From: Fomes fomentarius
Taxonomy: Eukaryota > Basidiomycota > Agaricomycetes > Polyporales > Polyporaceae
Direction of reading: 5' to 3'
Assembly: GCA_022606135.1 (NCBI GenBank)
Contig: JABYQN010000007.1
Coordinates: forward strand, 1,674,001-1,738,000
Length of the DNA stretch: 64,000 nucleotides
This document shows positions 44,302 through 56,097 of the stretch, one piece after another. Position numbers and translations under genes: made by a program. The notes under the pieces are model-generated. The model was not told where the DNA came from. It was given only the letters and a program-made list of their open reading frames with translations, and ran no database searches. Positions within the stretch are counted from its first letter, which is position 1. The number at the start of each line of letters is the position of its first letter.

Positions 44302-46956
44302 TCATGCTGGTCGAGACACGCCACGTTCCCTGACCTCCCACTTGTCCCGCCAGGCCGCGCCCTTGCACCACACGAGCAGCATGAGCACCTCCGACAGAAG
44401 CATCAGCCCGCCCCACAGCGTGTAGCTGCCGCCGTCTCCGATCGCGTTCTGTTCCGGACCATAGGTCAGCTTCACATTGATCGCACTCTATCTTCACGGC
44501 GAGTTGTGCAGACGGACAGTCACCATCAGCCACTGGCTCAAAGACGAAACACGCTTGTACAGGCACAGAACGATTAAGTCGGACCCGACTCAACTTTCGG
44601 CTGGCACAGCCAGCCAAACCGGCTCCCGGCTCCTTGATAGCGTGTGGGATTGGCACAGATCTCTGATCGGCTCGAGATCTTGAACCAAGTGTTACAGTAC
44701 ACTGTGCAAGCATTTCCCGACTTTGCGCCGTGAGTATCAATATTGGCAAGCGAATGTGTCCTCCGCCATTGCCCCTACCACACCACGAGTACGGATGCGG
44801 ATGCAGATGCGCACCTGGAGCGGGACGGCGACCTCGGCGCCGACGAACGCAGCAAGGTTGCGGAACGCGCTGTTCATCGCAACGGCTGAGGACGAGCGGC
44901 CGGGGTTGGCGTCGACAATGTACGCGAGCGTGCTTGTGTATATGCACCTGTCGTGGCAGCCGGCCAACGAGTCAGACCATTCCCTCAGTGCTAGAGGTGG
45001 AAGGGGGGGAAGGGACTCACACGACGAAGAAGCTGCTGAGGAAGAGCGTGGCGCAGACGGCAGCGATGTGCACGTGCTCCTGGCAGACCCAGCCATATGC
45101 GACAACGGAGGCGGGGAGGAAGGGCATGAATGGGATGGTGCTTCGTAGACGCATCTGTGAGTCGAGCATTTGTGTTCAGTTCCAAAACGATTACGATTGA
45201 CATTGGTCGGGGAGGGGGAGAGGCAGAGATACGGGTGGTGCGGGGACGGACCTCTGGATAGCCGACACCGCCGTTGCGTGCTTTGAGCTTTGCGAAGACG
45301 TAGTCTGAGTATCGACCGCCGAAGAGGCTCCCGAGCAACGAGCCTGCGGAGTGGCTGTTAGTATGCCCCGTTCTGTGCTCTGCGACGCTTGACACTGGTC
45401 ACTCACCGATACCAAAGGAGAGGAGCACCAACCCGATCAGCATAGAGTCGTAGCCGTACTTGTTCGAAAGCGTAAGAGTGCACGTGTACGATATGCAGTA
45501 AATGAAGCCGTATGTGAAGCCTGCCCTCGTAAATCCGCCGTTAGAATGAGTAGCAGATGTTGAACGAAGAATGAACTGAACGGCACGCAGCCCTCACCTG
45601 AGGCAATGAGGATAATCACGTTGTTCGTCCTGCGCAGTACCTTCATGATGGGCTTTGCTGGGTTGACGTCCGCCAAGGTCAGTTTGATATCGTCCAGAGG
45701 AGCTACTACGGCAGTTGTGCCATCACCCCGCGGAGGCTCCTGCTGCTTTTCAACGTCTGTCGCAGGGAGTACCCGTATATAATCGTCGTGCATTATGCTC
45801 TTGCTCAGCGCGGGTTCGGAGTGAGTTGAAGGTGGAGGGGGCACGGCGGCGAGCTGGGTGACGCTGCTAGACTCGGACTCCTTCGCAGACATCTGCGCGC
45901 GCCTGCGTCTGAGCGCGGCCTGGTAGGTGAGGCTGCGCTCGCGGCGGAAGGTGTCCTTGAAGAACACGAAGGCGAGGATGCAGATGCCAATGAAGATGGC
46001 GAGGAACCAGAACGTTGCGCGCCAGTTGAAGGCCTGCGTCAGCGCGCCGCCGACGATGGGCCCGAGCGACGGGCCAAGCACGGGCGCACTGGGGGTAGGG
46101 GGTAGGGTTGTCAGCACGGCGACAGCGGGAGATGGGGCGGGGGCGAGCAAGGGTAGATTGGTGCTCGCCTGTAGTATATGCCCATCATCGTCCCCCGCTC
46201 GGCTGGGTCATAAATGTCGGCGAGGGTCGCGGCGCCGAGGGTCAGCACTGCGCTTGCACTGCGGGTCGCCCGTCGTCAGAGGGGGTCCGGTTAGGGAGTT
46301 GGGATGACTTACCCGATGGCTTGTATGCAGCGCATGGCGACGAGTACGACGATGGTTTTTGACAGCGCGGCGACGATGCATCCGACCATGGACAGCGCGG
46401 TTGCGAGGAGATAGACGTTCTGTGGGCAGTGTGAGTGGGAGAGACGATGTTGTTTGGCAGGATGAGCACCTTGCGGCCCCAAAATTCGCTGAGCGCGCTC
46501 CATATGAGGGGCACGCCTCCTTGGAAGACGCAGTAGAGGGACAGGCTTAGTGCTATTGCGCCATTTGACGCGCGGAGCTCTTGTTGGATGTCAGGGATCG
46601 CCGCTGCGTGCAGCGAGCAATTAGCACCGACTTCTATTTTCCTCCCATCGGAGACGACGTCGGCGTACGATTGTAGATATTCCCGTTTAGCCCAGCAATC
46701 AGGCTCGCGGCAGAAACGATTGCAACCACTGACCACTGCATGTCCGAGTCAATTGCGATGTTCAATTATCAGCGAGGCACACGGAGGCATCCTGTATTCG
46801 AATTTGCCACTGTACCTTGCGGGCCTTGGACCATGATCGAGGGTCGTTCGTGACGGAGACATGTTCGATGTCTGGTATTGCCGAGTTAGGAGGATAAGAC
46901 GGCGCGGAACGGACGTCGCCCTCAGGCTCCTGAGGATCAGGTTTACCGGATGACAT
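44302..46956 (-). CDS. MFS transporter, drug:H+ antiporter (DHA1, Qdr/Aqr1/Tpo-like), copy 2
   Basis: 549 residues; eleven exons: 46956-46816, 46735-46669, 46603-46470, 46419-46313, 46258-46169, 46088-45598, 45520-45407, 45343-45252, 45154-45021, 44947-44815, 44448-44302. Exons 2-5 and 7-10 have exactly the lengths of copy 1 (67, 134, 107, 90 and 114, 92, 134, 133 nt). Markers: NDPRSWSKARK, AGLNGNIYN, YCVFQGGVPLIWSALSEFWG, IVAALSKTIVVLVAMRCIQA, FFKDTFRRERSLTYQ and GGRYSDYVFAKLKARNGG. Intron 5 has a GC donor (AG|GCGAGC) where copy 1 has GT. Intron 10 is 366 bp against 57 bp in copy 1. An in-frame ATG at 47058 exists, but the start at 46956 matches copy 1. Expected to export small toxic or polyamine-like molecules at the plasma membrane. 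Confidence 0.88.
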
Positions 46957-47842
46957 GGGCTTTAATCTGAATCTGTAACGAGCGTTTGCTACCTGTAGGC
47001 AAACACACGGGCAACAGGAGCTTGAGGAGTAGTCAGCAACCTTACTACTGCGCGTCATGAGCCTCGAGAGCTTGTGAACTGGGAAATGTGAGAAACATAC
47101 CAGAGTGGGAGAGAGTATGACTCATGCTTCGATAAAAACATCTACTTACACGTGTTCCCCGAGTGAGTGCGCAACCGTGGACGACAGGCTTTCGGCCGAA
47201 GCGCGCGCGGGAATGCATCAATACCGAGTTCGAGATGGATCTTCAAGCTCCAAGCTCCAAGAACGAATCCGCTGCATAAGAAACCTCAGTCTCGTAAAGT
47301 ATGGATGAGGGATAAAACGAAGGCGACCGTTCGGGCCGCGGGCCGCGACCGGGCTTGATTCCGCCTGCAGCTGTCTGAAGAAGTAGTATTCTTCCGACAC
47401 ACCTTCATCTGCGCATGGACGGCGGCAAGAACATATGCCACGTCGCGATGCTGCGCGAGGGGCGAGCAAATTCTGATTGACAGCAGATGTGTGGCCGGCG
47501 TTGTGGGGCGGGTATGTAGTCATTTTGATGCTCCACTCTTCGTTGTACCCTCAGTCCTCCGTGCACCCCGGGCCCCCGCCCCCTAGGATCCTCCCCGACG
47601 CGCCCCCCGCGCGGACTCTGATCGTCCGGGGCCGAGTATAGGACGACCACCCCTCTGTTGTCCCAGCGATATCCTCTGAACCCCTCCGAAATCCAATTGT
47701 TTGTAGTTGGAAAGGCCGGACCGGGAGAGCGTCGATGAGGTCATTGTCCGAAGCTGAAATCGGGCGTCTCCCGACTTCACAGTGTTCATACACAAGTGCA
47801 TCTGGTGGCTTGCTCTTGCTTGCTCCCATACCACCATCGCCC
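46957..47842. promoter_or_regulatory. shared divergent promoter region (transporter 2 / phytochrome)
   Basis: About 0.9 kb separates the two divergent start codons, so both promoters must lie here. I see no clear motif by eye. The phytochrome frame stays open upstream to 47735, which allows a longer N-terminus. Joint light control of the transporter is possible but not shown. Confidence 0.4.
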
Positions 47843-50800
47843 ATGTCCTCTCAAGACCCCTCGCCGCCGTCGGCCGAATCGCAACCGTCGCCAACTGTCT
47901 CCTACGTATATCCCATTCGCTCTCTCTTCAGCGGGATATGGCCGGCGGAGGGCTCGAGTCCGAGGTCATATGGCATGTGTCCGACACCCTCTTGTCTTTC
48001 TACACTTCCTAATCCCTCTCCTGCAGATGCTACCGCTCTTTCGGACACAACTACTTCCCCCGTCGCGGGCTTTCCTCGATTGTCGAGCGCGAACAGCATT
48101 CCCCGCGTCCCCAAACACAGTCTCGCCACCACCGAGCCTAGTCTGCCTGAGGACCCTCAATCCGCATCCAGCTCTCAGCACCCTTCACGGCGGAACAAGC
48201 ACTTTGTAAATAGCGATGCCCTTGACTTATCTTTGCAGAGTCCCTTCTCTCCACGATCTTTCTCTCCTACTCTCTCAAACGTCTCGAGCTACCAGTCGAG
48301 GTCTGGCGCGAATGTCCTCTTCGCCGCTGGACCCGTAGGAGAACCGGTCATGTTCACCCCGCAGGCAGATGCAAGTCCGTTAGAAGGTACCTACAACCCA
48401 CGACATCCCCCTCACCTCTTCGAAGTCGCGGCAGAAGCGTTCTCGGAGACTACTCCTGCGAGTTTGATGATTCCAGGGGTACACGACATCCCTCGCCCCG
48501 ATCTTCCTCCTCCATCCAACTTCTCGCAATTGGGCATTGCCCATCTACCTCCCGTAGAAGATGTAGCGTTCGGAACTCAGTCAAGTTCAGGCGGGAATTC
48601 CTCAGGGAGGCGGTTCAGTCTCTCTTCGCATTCGCACTCCGGCCAACGCTCGTCAGAGGGTGCCTCAATGGGTGATCCTGACTCAGCAGGGCACTCGTCT
48701 GACGTCTCCAGATCGTCTTCCAAGCTCCCTTCATCGTTTTCTGGATCACGATCGGACAGTCGGGGTAGTGTGGCATCCGGCCCACATATGACCGTAAGGT
48801 ATCAGCATGTCGAGGACGAGGATGGTCACCAGATTATTGTGGGCAGAGGGGACAATCTGACGCGATGCGAGGATGAGGTATGCGCTCCCTGCTTTCGCCC
48901 GGGTTCTCAAGGTAACGACGATTACTTGCAGCCGATTCGCACACCTGGCGCCGTGCAAGGATTTGGTATCCTCATTGCCGTTGAGGAGGATATGGAGACT
49001 GGTAATCTGGTTGTTCGCCAAGTATCAGAGGTGTGTCTCGTGCTTCGGCCTTCTACTTCTGGCAATGCTCACATCTGTATGGCGTTATGGCTTTCCAGAA
49101 TTCGACGGAACTCCTGGGCCTCTCGCCGACTTACCTATTCAATCTGGAGTGCTTTTCGCAGACGTTCCCGGAACAGCAGGCTGACGTGCTCTTTGATAAC
49201 ATTCAATACCTCAGTGACACGTCGCTGACTGCCGAAGAACAAGCCGAGAATCTGCATGTGTTCATGCTGAGCGGATATGGCGAACCTGGGTCCGCTCTTC
49301 CTGAAGATCTCAGTTTGTCTCGGGATGCTCAAGGTCGACGGACATGGACGTGCTGGTGTGCGGCGCACAGGCCACAGATGTCCCCTCCTGTAACCGCCGC
49401 CGCAAATGCATCCACGAGTTCCCTCGACACAGCATACCAGAACATCATCATCCTGGAGTTCGAGCTCGAGCGGGATCACTTCAACCCGCTGTATCCATCC
49501 TCTGTCGGTTCCTCAGAGAACGGCTCGGTGCATTCTGGCGTTTCCTCCCCGTCCGATGCTGCTTCGGCGTCTACCAGCTCAGGACGGACGCTCGTCTCAC
49601 CATCGTCGTCCGAGGACAGCACCTCTGTTACAACCCCGGATGACCGGTCCTCCGGTTCTATGGAATTTGTTGGCGACCGCTCGGCCGGCCCCAATGCAGG
49701 GCCGCTATCGGCAATGTCCCCAGCGTTGTCACACGCCAGCCAGGCGCACAGTCTTACTGGAGAGGACGACTGGATGCCCAGCCCGGAGGACGTGCTCGAG
49801 AGCACGACGAGCCGCTCCAAGCCTCTCCTTGCGCTAGAAAGACTGCGAAGGACGAGGCGGCTCGCTGGAGAGGCTACGTCCCCGGATTCGCAAGGTACGG
49901 GCAGCAGCGGCGGCCCCAGGCAGTCGAGAGGGTTCCGCCGACGCCGCGGGACTGGCGCGGTCGGGATGATGGACGTTTTTGCCGTCATGGCGCAGATCAA
50001 CGAGCAACTTGGCGCTGCGCCCGACTTGGATACGTTCTTGAAGGTGACGGCTGGAGTCATGAAGGACCTGACGCAGTTCCACCGCGTGCTGGTGTATCAG
50101 TTTGACGAGGTATGGAACGGGCAGGTTGTCGCGGAGCTTGTCGACTGGAACCAGACACACGACCTTTTCCGCGGCTTGCACTTCCCGGCGACGGACATTC
50201 CTCCACAGGTGGGCATCGTTCGACTTCTCGTGTAAGATATTCGGATGAGCTGACGTTCCGTAGGCGCGCGACCTGTACGCTTTGAGTGAGTTTGTTCGCT
50301 TTTGTGTCGTGTTGTTGACCTTGATAGAGACCAATGACAAACCGTTCGTTTTCACCCACCCGATTATCTTCAGACAAGGTCCGATTGCTGTACGATTGCG
50401 GGCAGCCCACGGCCCGATTAGTTGTTCGGAGTAGAGAGGATCTCGACAAGCCGCTCGTATGTCAACTCCCTCCTCCTGCTCCATCCCCGTCCTTGTGCGT
50501 GTGAGCGACACTGGCTCATGCCATTGTCCCCCTAGGACATGACACACTGCTATCTGCGCGCGATGAGCCCGATACACCTGAAATGTTCGTCCATCCGTTT
50601 CCTCAGCCGGTCTCGATTCTGAGGAACACGGTATTGATTTGCATGTGTGCTTCTGTTTTTGGTTGTCAGATTTGGAGAATATGGGGGTACGTGCGTCCAT
50701 GTCGGTGGTGAGTGCGTTCGCCACGATTCTCGTTTTGCCGGGAAATGGCTATCGAGCCCGTTGATGCTGACGCGGTTCTGTGTTCGTGTGCATGCTCTGT

Positions 50801-53800
50801 CTCCCATTTCGCCTCGCCTCGCCTCGCCTCGCCTGCCGCGTCGTATCACCTCGCCTCGCGGCTTCGCTCGGATCCCCTCCCGCGAACTGCTCTCCCCGGT
50901 CCCTCGATGTCTTGACGGCATTCGAATGTTCACAGTCGATCATCGCGTTCGGGACGTTGTGGGGTCTGGTCGCGTGCCACTCGTATGGGCCGCACGGGAT
51001 GCGCGTCTCGTTCCCGGTGCGCCAGATGCTGCGATTGCTGAGCCAGTCTATCTCGCGCAATATCGAGCGGTTGAGCTATGCACAGCGCCTTCATACGCGC
51101 AAGCTGGTGCGTGTTCATCTTGGTAGTGTGTTATGTTTAGCACTCGAGGCCTCACCGCTCTTATTTCTCTTATTTCTCTTCTTCGCCACCTTGCTCGCTT
51201 ACATGGTCGCGATATGTTTCGGACAACGTTGGAATGGAATGAAACGGCAAACGATCAACGTCACGATAGATCAATACGATGCCGACGGACCAGCACCCAA
51301 GCGGGTACATCGTATCGAACGCGGACGATCTGCTCGGTCTCTTCGATGCCGACTATGGTGTGCTCGTCATCGGGGAGGGCGCGAAGATCCTCGGTCCCAA
51401 CCAGCACGGACAGGAGATTCTCATCGTGGCCGAGTACCTGCGCCTCAGGCAGTTCAAGTAAGTCGCCACTGTCCGCCTCGGACACATCTGAAATAGAGTG
51501 TCACTCATCGCTTACACTCTCGATTCCTACAGCACGCTACAGGTGTCACAGGCTGTAACGATCGACTATCCGGACCTCCAGTTGACTACTGGGCTGGAAG
51601 TAATCGCCGGGCTGCTCTACGTCCCGCTCTCGGCTGGCGGGCGTGATTTCATTGCGTTCTTGCGCAAGGGTCAGCCACGCCAGGTGAACTGGGCCGGGCG
51701 GCCGTACAAGGTGGGAGATCAGCAGAACGTGCTGGAACCCAGGCGGTCGTTCAGGACGTGGTCCGAGACTGTCGCAGGGCGGTGTCGGGTGTGGAGGGAT
51801 GAACAGCTCGAGACGGCGGGGGTATTGGCGCTCGTGTACGGGAAGGTGCGTCAAGTCATTTGGCGTGGCTATATGCGGGTGTGCTGATGGTATCGATATG
51901 GACGATGTAGTTTATTGAGGTGTGGAGGCAGAAGGAGAGCGCATTGCAGACGACCAAGTTGACAAACATCTTGTTGTCAAACGCAAGTCACGAAGGTGCG
52001 TTGATGGCCCCGAAACGGTGCTGTCGCGCGCTGATATCCCATAATTCAATAGTGCGAACACCTCTCAACCACATCATCAAGTAGGTGTGTCGCGCGATTC
52101 GGTCGAACACGTATGCTGATATATGTCCAGCTACCTCGAGTTGGCGATGAACGGGCCTCTCGATAGTGACACACGGGAAAACTTGAGCCATTCGCACGCA
52201 GCGTCAAAAAGCTTGCTGTTTACCATCAATGATCTTCTCGTAAGCTTTCAGAGCATCACAGCACTATAAACACACTCAGACATGGGATCGCAGGACCTCA
52301 CTCGCCTCGAGAGCGGCAACGAGACCTCGTTCAACGAGCCTTTCGATCTATGCCAGGCAATCGAAGACGCCACGCAGCTGTACCGCAATGAAGCGACCAG
52401 GCGAGGACTCGCTTTCGAGTTAGACCTCAAGAACAGCCCGAGGCAGGTGGTTGGCGACTCGCGGAAGGTCAAGACGGTGGTTGCGAACCTGACTGCTAAT
52501 GCCCGTAAGCTTTGCATTAGTTGCTTTTACGGGGCGTTTGTGATTCAATAGATCCTTCACCGCCCTAGTGAAATACACCACGCACGGGAACATCTCTGTT
52601 GTATGCAGGTACTTCGAGGAGCCCACAGGTCTGCGCACCGCGGGAGACGTCGCGGTCGAGATCGTCGTCTCGGACACCGGCTCCGGCATCCCGACAGAGA
52701 AACTGGAGAGAATATTCCGCGAGTTTGAGCAGGTGGAGAGTGCGCCCCCTCGCACGCACTCGCCTGGTCTAGGTGAGCATCTCTACACAAGCTTGCGTCT
52801 AGCAGAACTTGTGGCCTAACTGTCTGCGCAGGTCTTGGCCTTGCGGTCGTCGCGCGCATTGTGGAGCAGCTTGGGGGCCAGCTGCGTGTCGACTCTGCGC
52901 TTGGGCAGGGCAGTCGGTTTTCCTTCCTTCTCCCTCTCACCGCAGAGCTGTCCGGAAGCGGCAGTGGACGACTGTCGATCTCAGGCCACACATCGTCGAG
53001 CTCGTCAATGGTGCGCTCGACGCGGTCCACGCCCTCGAGCAATAGTAGTAGGGGCTCAGAGATCGACAACCTCGTGGAGGCGCTATCGTCTAGCCACATG
53101 GACGACCAAGTCAAGATTGGCCCCTATACACCGACCTCAGATACGGGCAATACGGGAAAGGTCGACATGCCGAGTTCCGCACACCCATTAAAGCCAGTGA
53201 AGATGGACCAGTTCAATCTGGACCGGCCTATCTCGCAGTCCAAGTCGACGCACGTGCGCACGCCTTCTGATGGCGCACATGCTCCGAAGTTACGCGTCCT
53301 CGTCGTTGAGGTGTGTGTAGAGATCTGAGTTTGTGGACTGTCGTTGACGGGACGCGCACGTAGGACAATGATATCAACCGCATGATTCTCGTGAAACGCC
53401 TGTCGCTGGACGGTCATATAGTCGTGAACACCACGAACGGCCAGGAGGGTCTTGAGGTCGTTGAATCCGATCGCAATTTTGACTGTATCCTTATGGATAT
53501 TCAGTGTGTACCCCTTGCCGCATACATAATAACATCGACGGAAGCTAACAAATATCTAGGATGCCTCTCCTGAATGGATACGAGGCAACGGAACGGATAC
53601 GCAGTCTGGAACAAAACCTAGAGCTCGCCGACCGTATATCGCACAAGCTCAACGGGCGCATACCGATCTTCGCCGTTTCCGCTTCTCTTTGCGAACATCA
53701 GCGGGAGGACCTGTTCAAGTTAGGCATGGACGGTTGGATCTTGAAGCCGATAGACTTCAAGCGACTCCGTGCCCTCCTCCGCGGTGTGATCGACCCGCAT

Positions 53801-53881
53801 CAACGAGCGAAGGATGTCTACCACCCGGGCTGCAATTGGGAGATCGGCGGCTGGCTCTCTCTTTCTCCTGCGAACATTTGA
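47843..53881 (+). CDS. fungal hybrid phytochrome histidine kinase
   Basis: 1561 residues from 18 exons: 47843-48877, 48932-49030, 49099-50208, 50264-50285, 50374-50456, 50536-50584, 50670-50707, 50936-51106, 51270-51457, 51533-51845, 51911-51995, 52053-52080, 52131-52239, 52294-52504, 52569-52772, 52832-53310, 53364-53503, 53560-53881. Order: Ser/Pro-rich N-terminus; PAS with the biliverdin-type Cys at 342 ([19 protein letters not shown]); GAF with [14 protein letters not shown] (DIP at 744-746); PHY with the tongue motif PRRSF at 1001-1005; kinase H-box SNASHEVRTPLNH with His1063; N-box, DTGSGIP and GLGLAV of the ATPase domain; receiver domain with phospho-Asp1453 (ILMDIQMPLLNG) and Lys in WILKPID. 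It senses red/far-red light with biliverdin and signals by phosphorelay. A Ser-rich insertion of about 200 residues separates PAS and GAF. All key residues are present. Confidence 0.93.
50813..50870 (+). repeat. (CCTCG)n repeat in a phytochrome intron
   Basis: Imperfect pentamers GCCTC/CCTCG repeat through the 228-bp intron between the exons ending at 50707 and starting at 50936. The intron is long for this gene, probably because of the repeat. Confidence 0.8.
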
Positions 53882-54760
53882 GTGAACATGCGCGAAAATA
53901 CACGAACGCCCCCTATTCCCCGACCCCCATCCACACGGCTCTCCCATACTGGGTCCCATGCCCCCGCCATACGCATCCAGACATGAAAGAGGGCGAACGC
54001 TGTCACGATCCGCACGAACGTTGTCGCATGTTTGCTCGTCCCCTTATACATTCACGAGTCCCGATCCGTAATCGCATCTGCATACAGTCATTTAAACCCC
54101 TTCTCAACCACGCTTCCCAGCCATACATACCCAACTCGTGCCCCCGACCACCCTTGGTCTTATTCTGTGTCGTTGCTGCGTCCCGTTTGGTACATCGTAA
54201 GTAGTTCCACCGCTCACAACAGGCGGGAGGCTGCGAAGCATAGATCACTCTGTACTACTACTCAATACCAAACTCCGGACTGACAGGTACACATATACAC
54301 GATAGTAGCCCTGCCTCTCCTATACTTTTACGATGCGCATCTTACCGCACCTTACTGGTACTCGACGCTGTATTCTTAGTCTGTAGGCCTGTCATGGTTT
54401 TTGCTGTCTTTGTGGTCTTGCATCATTATCATCCATCCACCTCCGCTGTACTGTAACATTACGAGCATCATTGTAATTTGTCCCCGATTCCCCGCTATCG
54501 TTTTTCGTGGCTTCTCTCGCATACACTCTGTGCACTGATTCTTTTCGTGGTCGTAGGATTCACATACACGCGATCCTGCGGATCATGCCTCAGGACATCT
54601 ATTATCATAGTCGTATCTTTTCTTCATGTGGCCTCGAGAGTCCGTTTCTCGCAGCGAGTTCGTCATTGTACTTTACATATTAAGCCGACTTCGAGTACGA
54701 TCGCCTACTGAACTGCATCCACACACCAGGTACGCCGTCGTTCTGGACCGTACATCCCCC
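53882..54760. other. intergenic stretch between converging genes
   Basis: Pyrimidine-rich with no supported ORF; should hold the 3' UTRs of the phytochrome gene and the inverted hydrolase. Confidence 0.45.
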
Positions 54761-56097
54761 TCACAGACGTCCTGCAATGACTGGACCAACATGCAGCCCC
54801 CTCACCCATCCTTCAAGCTCTGCATTCAGCCGGTCGGTCGCCTCGAGCATGATCCAGTGGCCGGTGTCCATGTCGACGATCTTCACGTGGGGGGCGAATT
54901 TCTTCATCGCTCCTTTGTTCAGCGTCGCGTCGCACACTCCATCCCGGGTCCCTGCGAAGAACAGGGCCGGGCGGTCGAATTTCCGACCGGCTTTGAGTAT
55001 CTCTGCGCGCAAGTGGAGTTGTCCTCAGCATATTTCGGAGACCGAGCCGGAATGGGATCGGCGAATGCCCATCTTGAACTCGAGACGGACGTACCTTTGC
55101 TGTCGGCGACGTTGTAGTCGCCCACACGCACGCGGTAGTAGCAGAGAGGTGCGCGCATGCCGCCGCGACGGAGGTGCTCTTTGGCCGTGGTGTGTTCCTG
55201 TGCAGGTACAACCGTGGGGCCGGCCCGTTAGATATCTAGAGGGTAGGTGCGATGGGACGACTTCCGAACCTCCTCAGACATCCACTCGGGGCGGGGAGAA
55301 GTGCGGTTCTCCGTGAGCCATTGGATTGTCTTGCCCGAGGGCGACAGCCACTCGTAGTAGATATCGGGCGTGGTAGGGTATATGATCGAGAAGAAGCTGT
55401 CGAACTGGCAAGGTCGTGAGGCTCGCGTCAGTGCGTGTTCCAACGCGTGACCCGATCACCTGACGGATGTGCAAACACGGACTGACGTTCTTTTCGGCGA
55501 GCTTGTACCCGTCGTCCTGGATGAAGAGCTCCCAGTATCCGAACATGTCGCGTCCGATGGTGGCATGCATGCGCTTCATGAACGCCTGTAGGTCGAACGG
55601 CTCCATTTGGGGCGCGGAGTAGGACACGGCGAGCCATGCGAAGCCGAGGAACCGGTCGGGAAAGAGGTCGGCCACTCTCGACAGGATGACAGAGCCCCTG
55701 TGGGTGAGAGTCGCATACTCGTGAGCAATGCTACTACTAGGATATGAGGGCCCGTGCCACCAGTGGATCGAGCGTACCAGTCGTGGCCGACCGCGACGAC
55801 GTTGGTGAGGCGCTCGGCGTCGACGATCTCCACGACGTCCTTTGCTACGAGCGCGTTGCGGTACTCGGCGGGAAGGATCGGTTTGGATGACCCTCCGTAT
55901 CCGAGCATGTCGGGGATAAGGACGCCATAGCCCGCGTTTGCAAAGTGCGCAGCCTGGCGCCTCCAATCGTATGAAGTGGAGGGGAAGCCGTGGATGAAGA
56001 GCAGCGTGGGCTTGTCGGCGTGCCTGGGCGGGGTGTGGTAGTAATGGTAAGTGTAGCCGCGCTTGACGTGGATGTCTTTGTAGAGAGCAGGATCCAT
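54761..56097 (-). CDS. epoxide hydrolase-like alpha/beta hydrolase, copy 2 (inverted)
   Basis: 336 residues; exons 56097-55778, 55697-55487, 55404-55270, 55197-55095, 55002-54761. The first four exons are 320, 211, 135 and 103 nt, identical in length to copy 1. Motifs: MDPALYKDIHVKRGYTYHYY, LLFIHGFPSTSYDW, the nucleophile elbow AVGHDW-GS, RFLGFAWLAVSYSAPQM, YYEWLSPSGKT, MRAPLCYYRVRVGDYN and MDTGHWIMLEATDRLN for the catalytic His. Role as for copy 1; divergence in the cap and in the C-terminal tail (HVGPVIAGRL against VLAPE) suggests time for a change of substrate. It faces the opposite way from copy 1, about 11.5 kb away. Confidence 0.85.

Noticed and set aside
50936..51106. Phytochrome gene split into two genes by long introns
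   Set aside because: GAF, PHY and kinase parts join in phase across both the 228-bp and 163-bp introns, giving one continuous protein in the family order.
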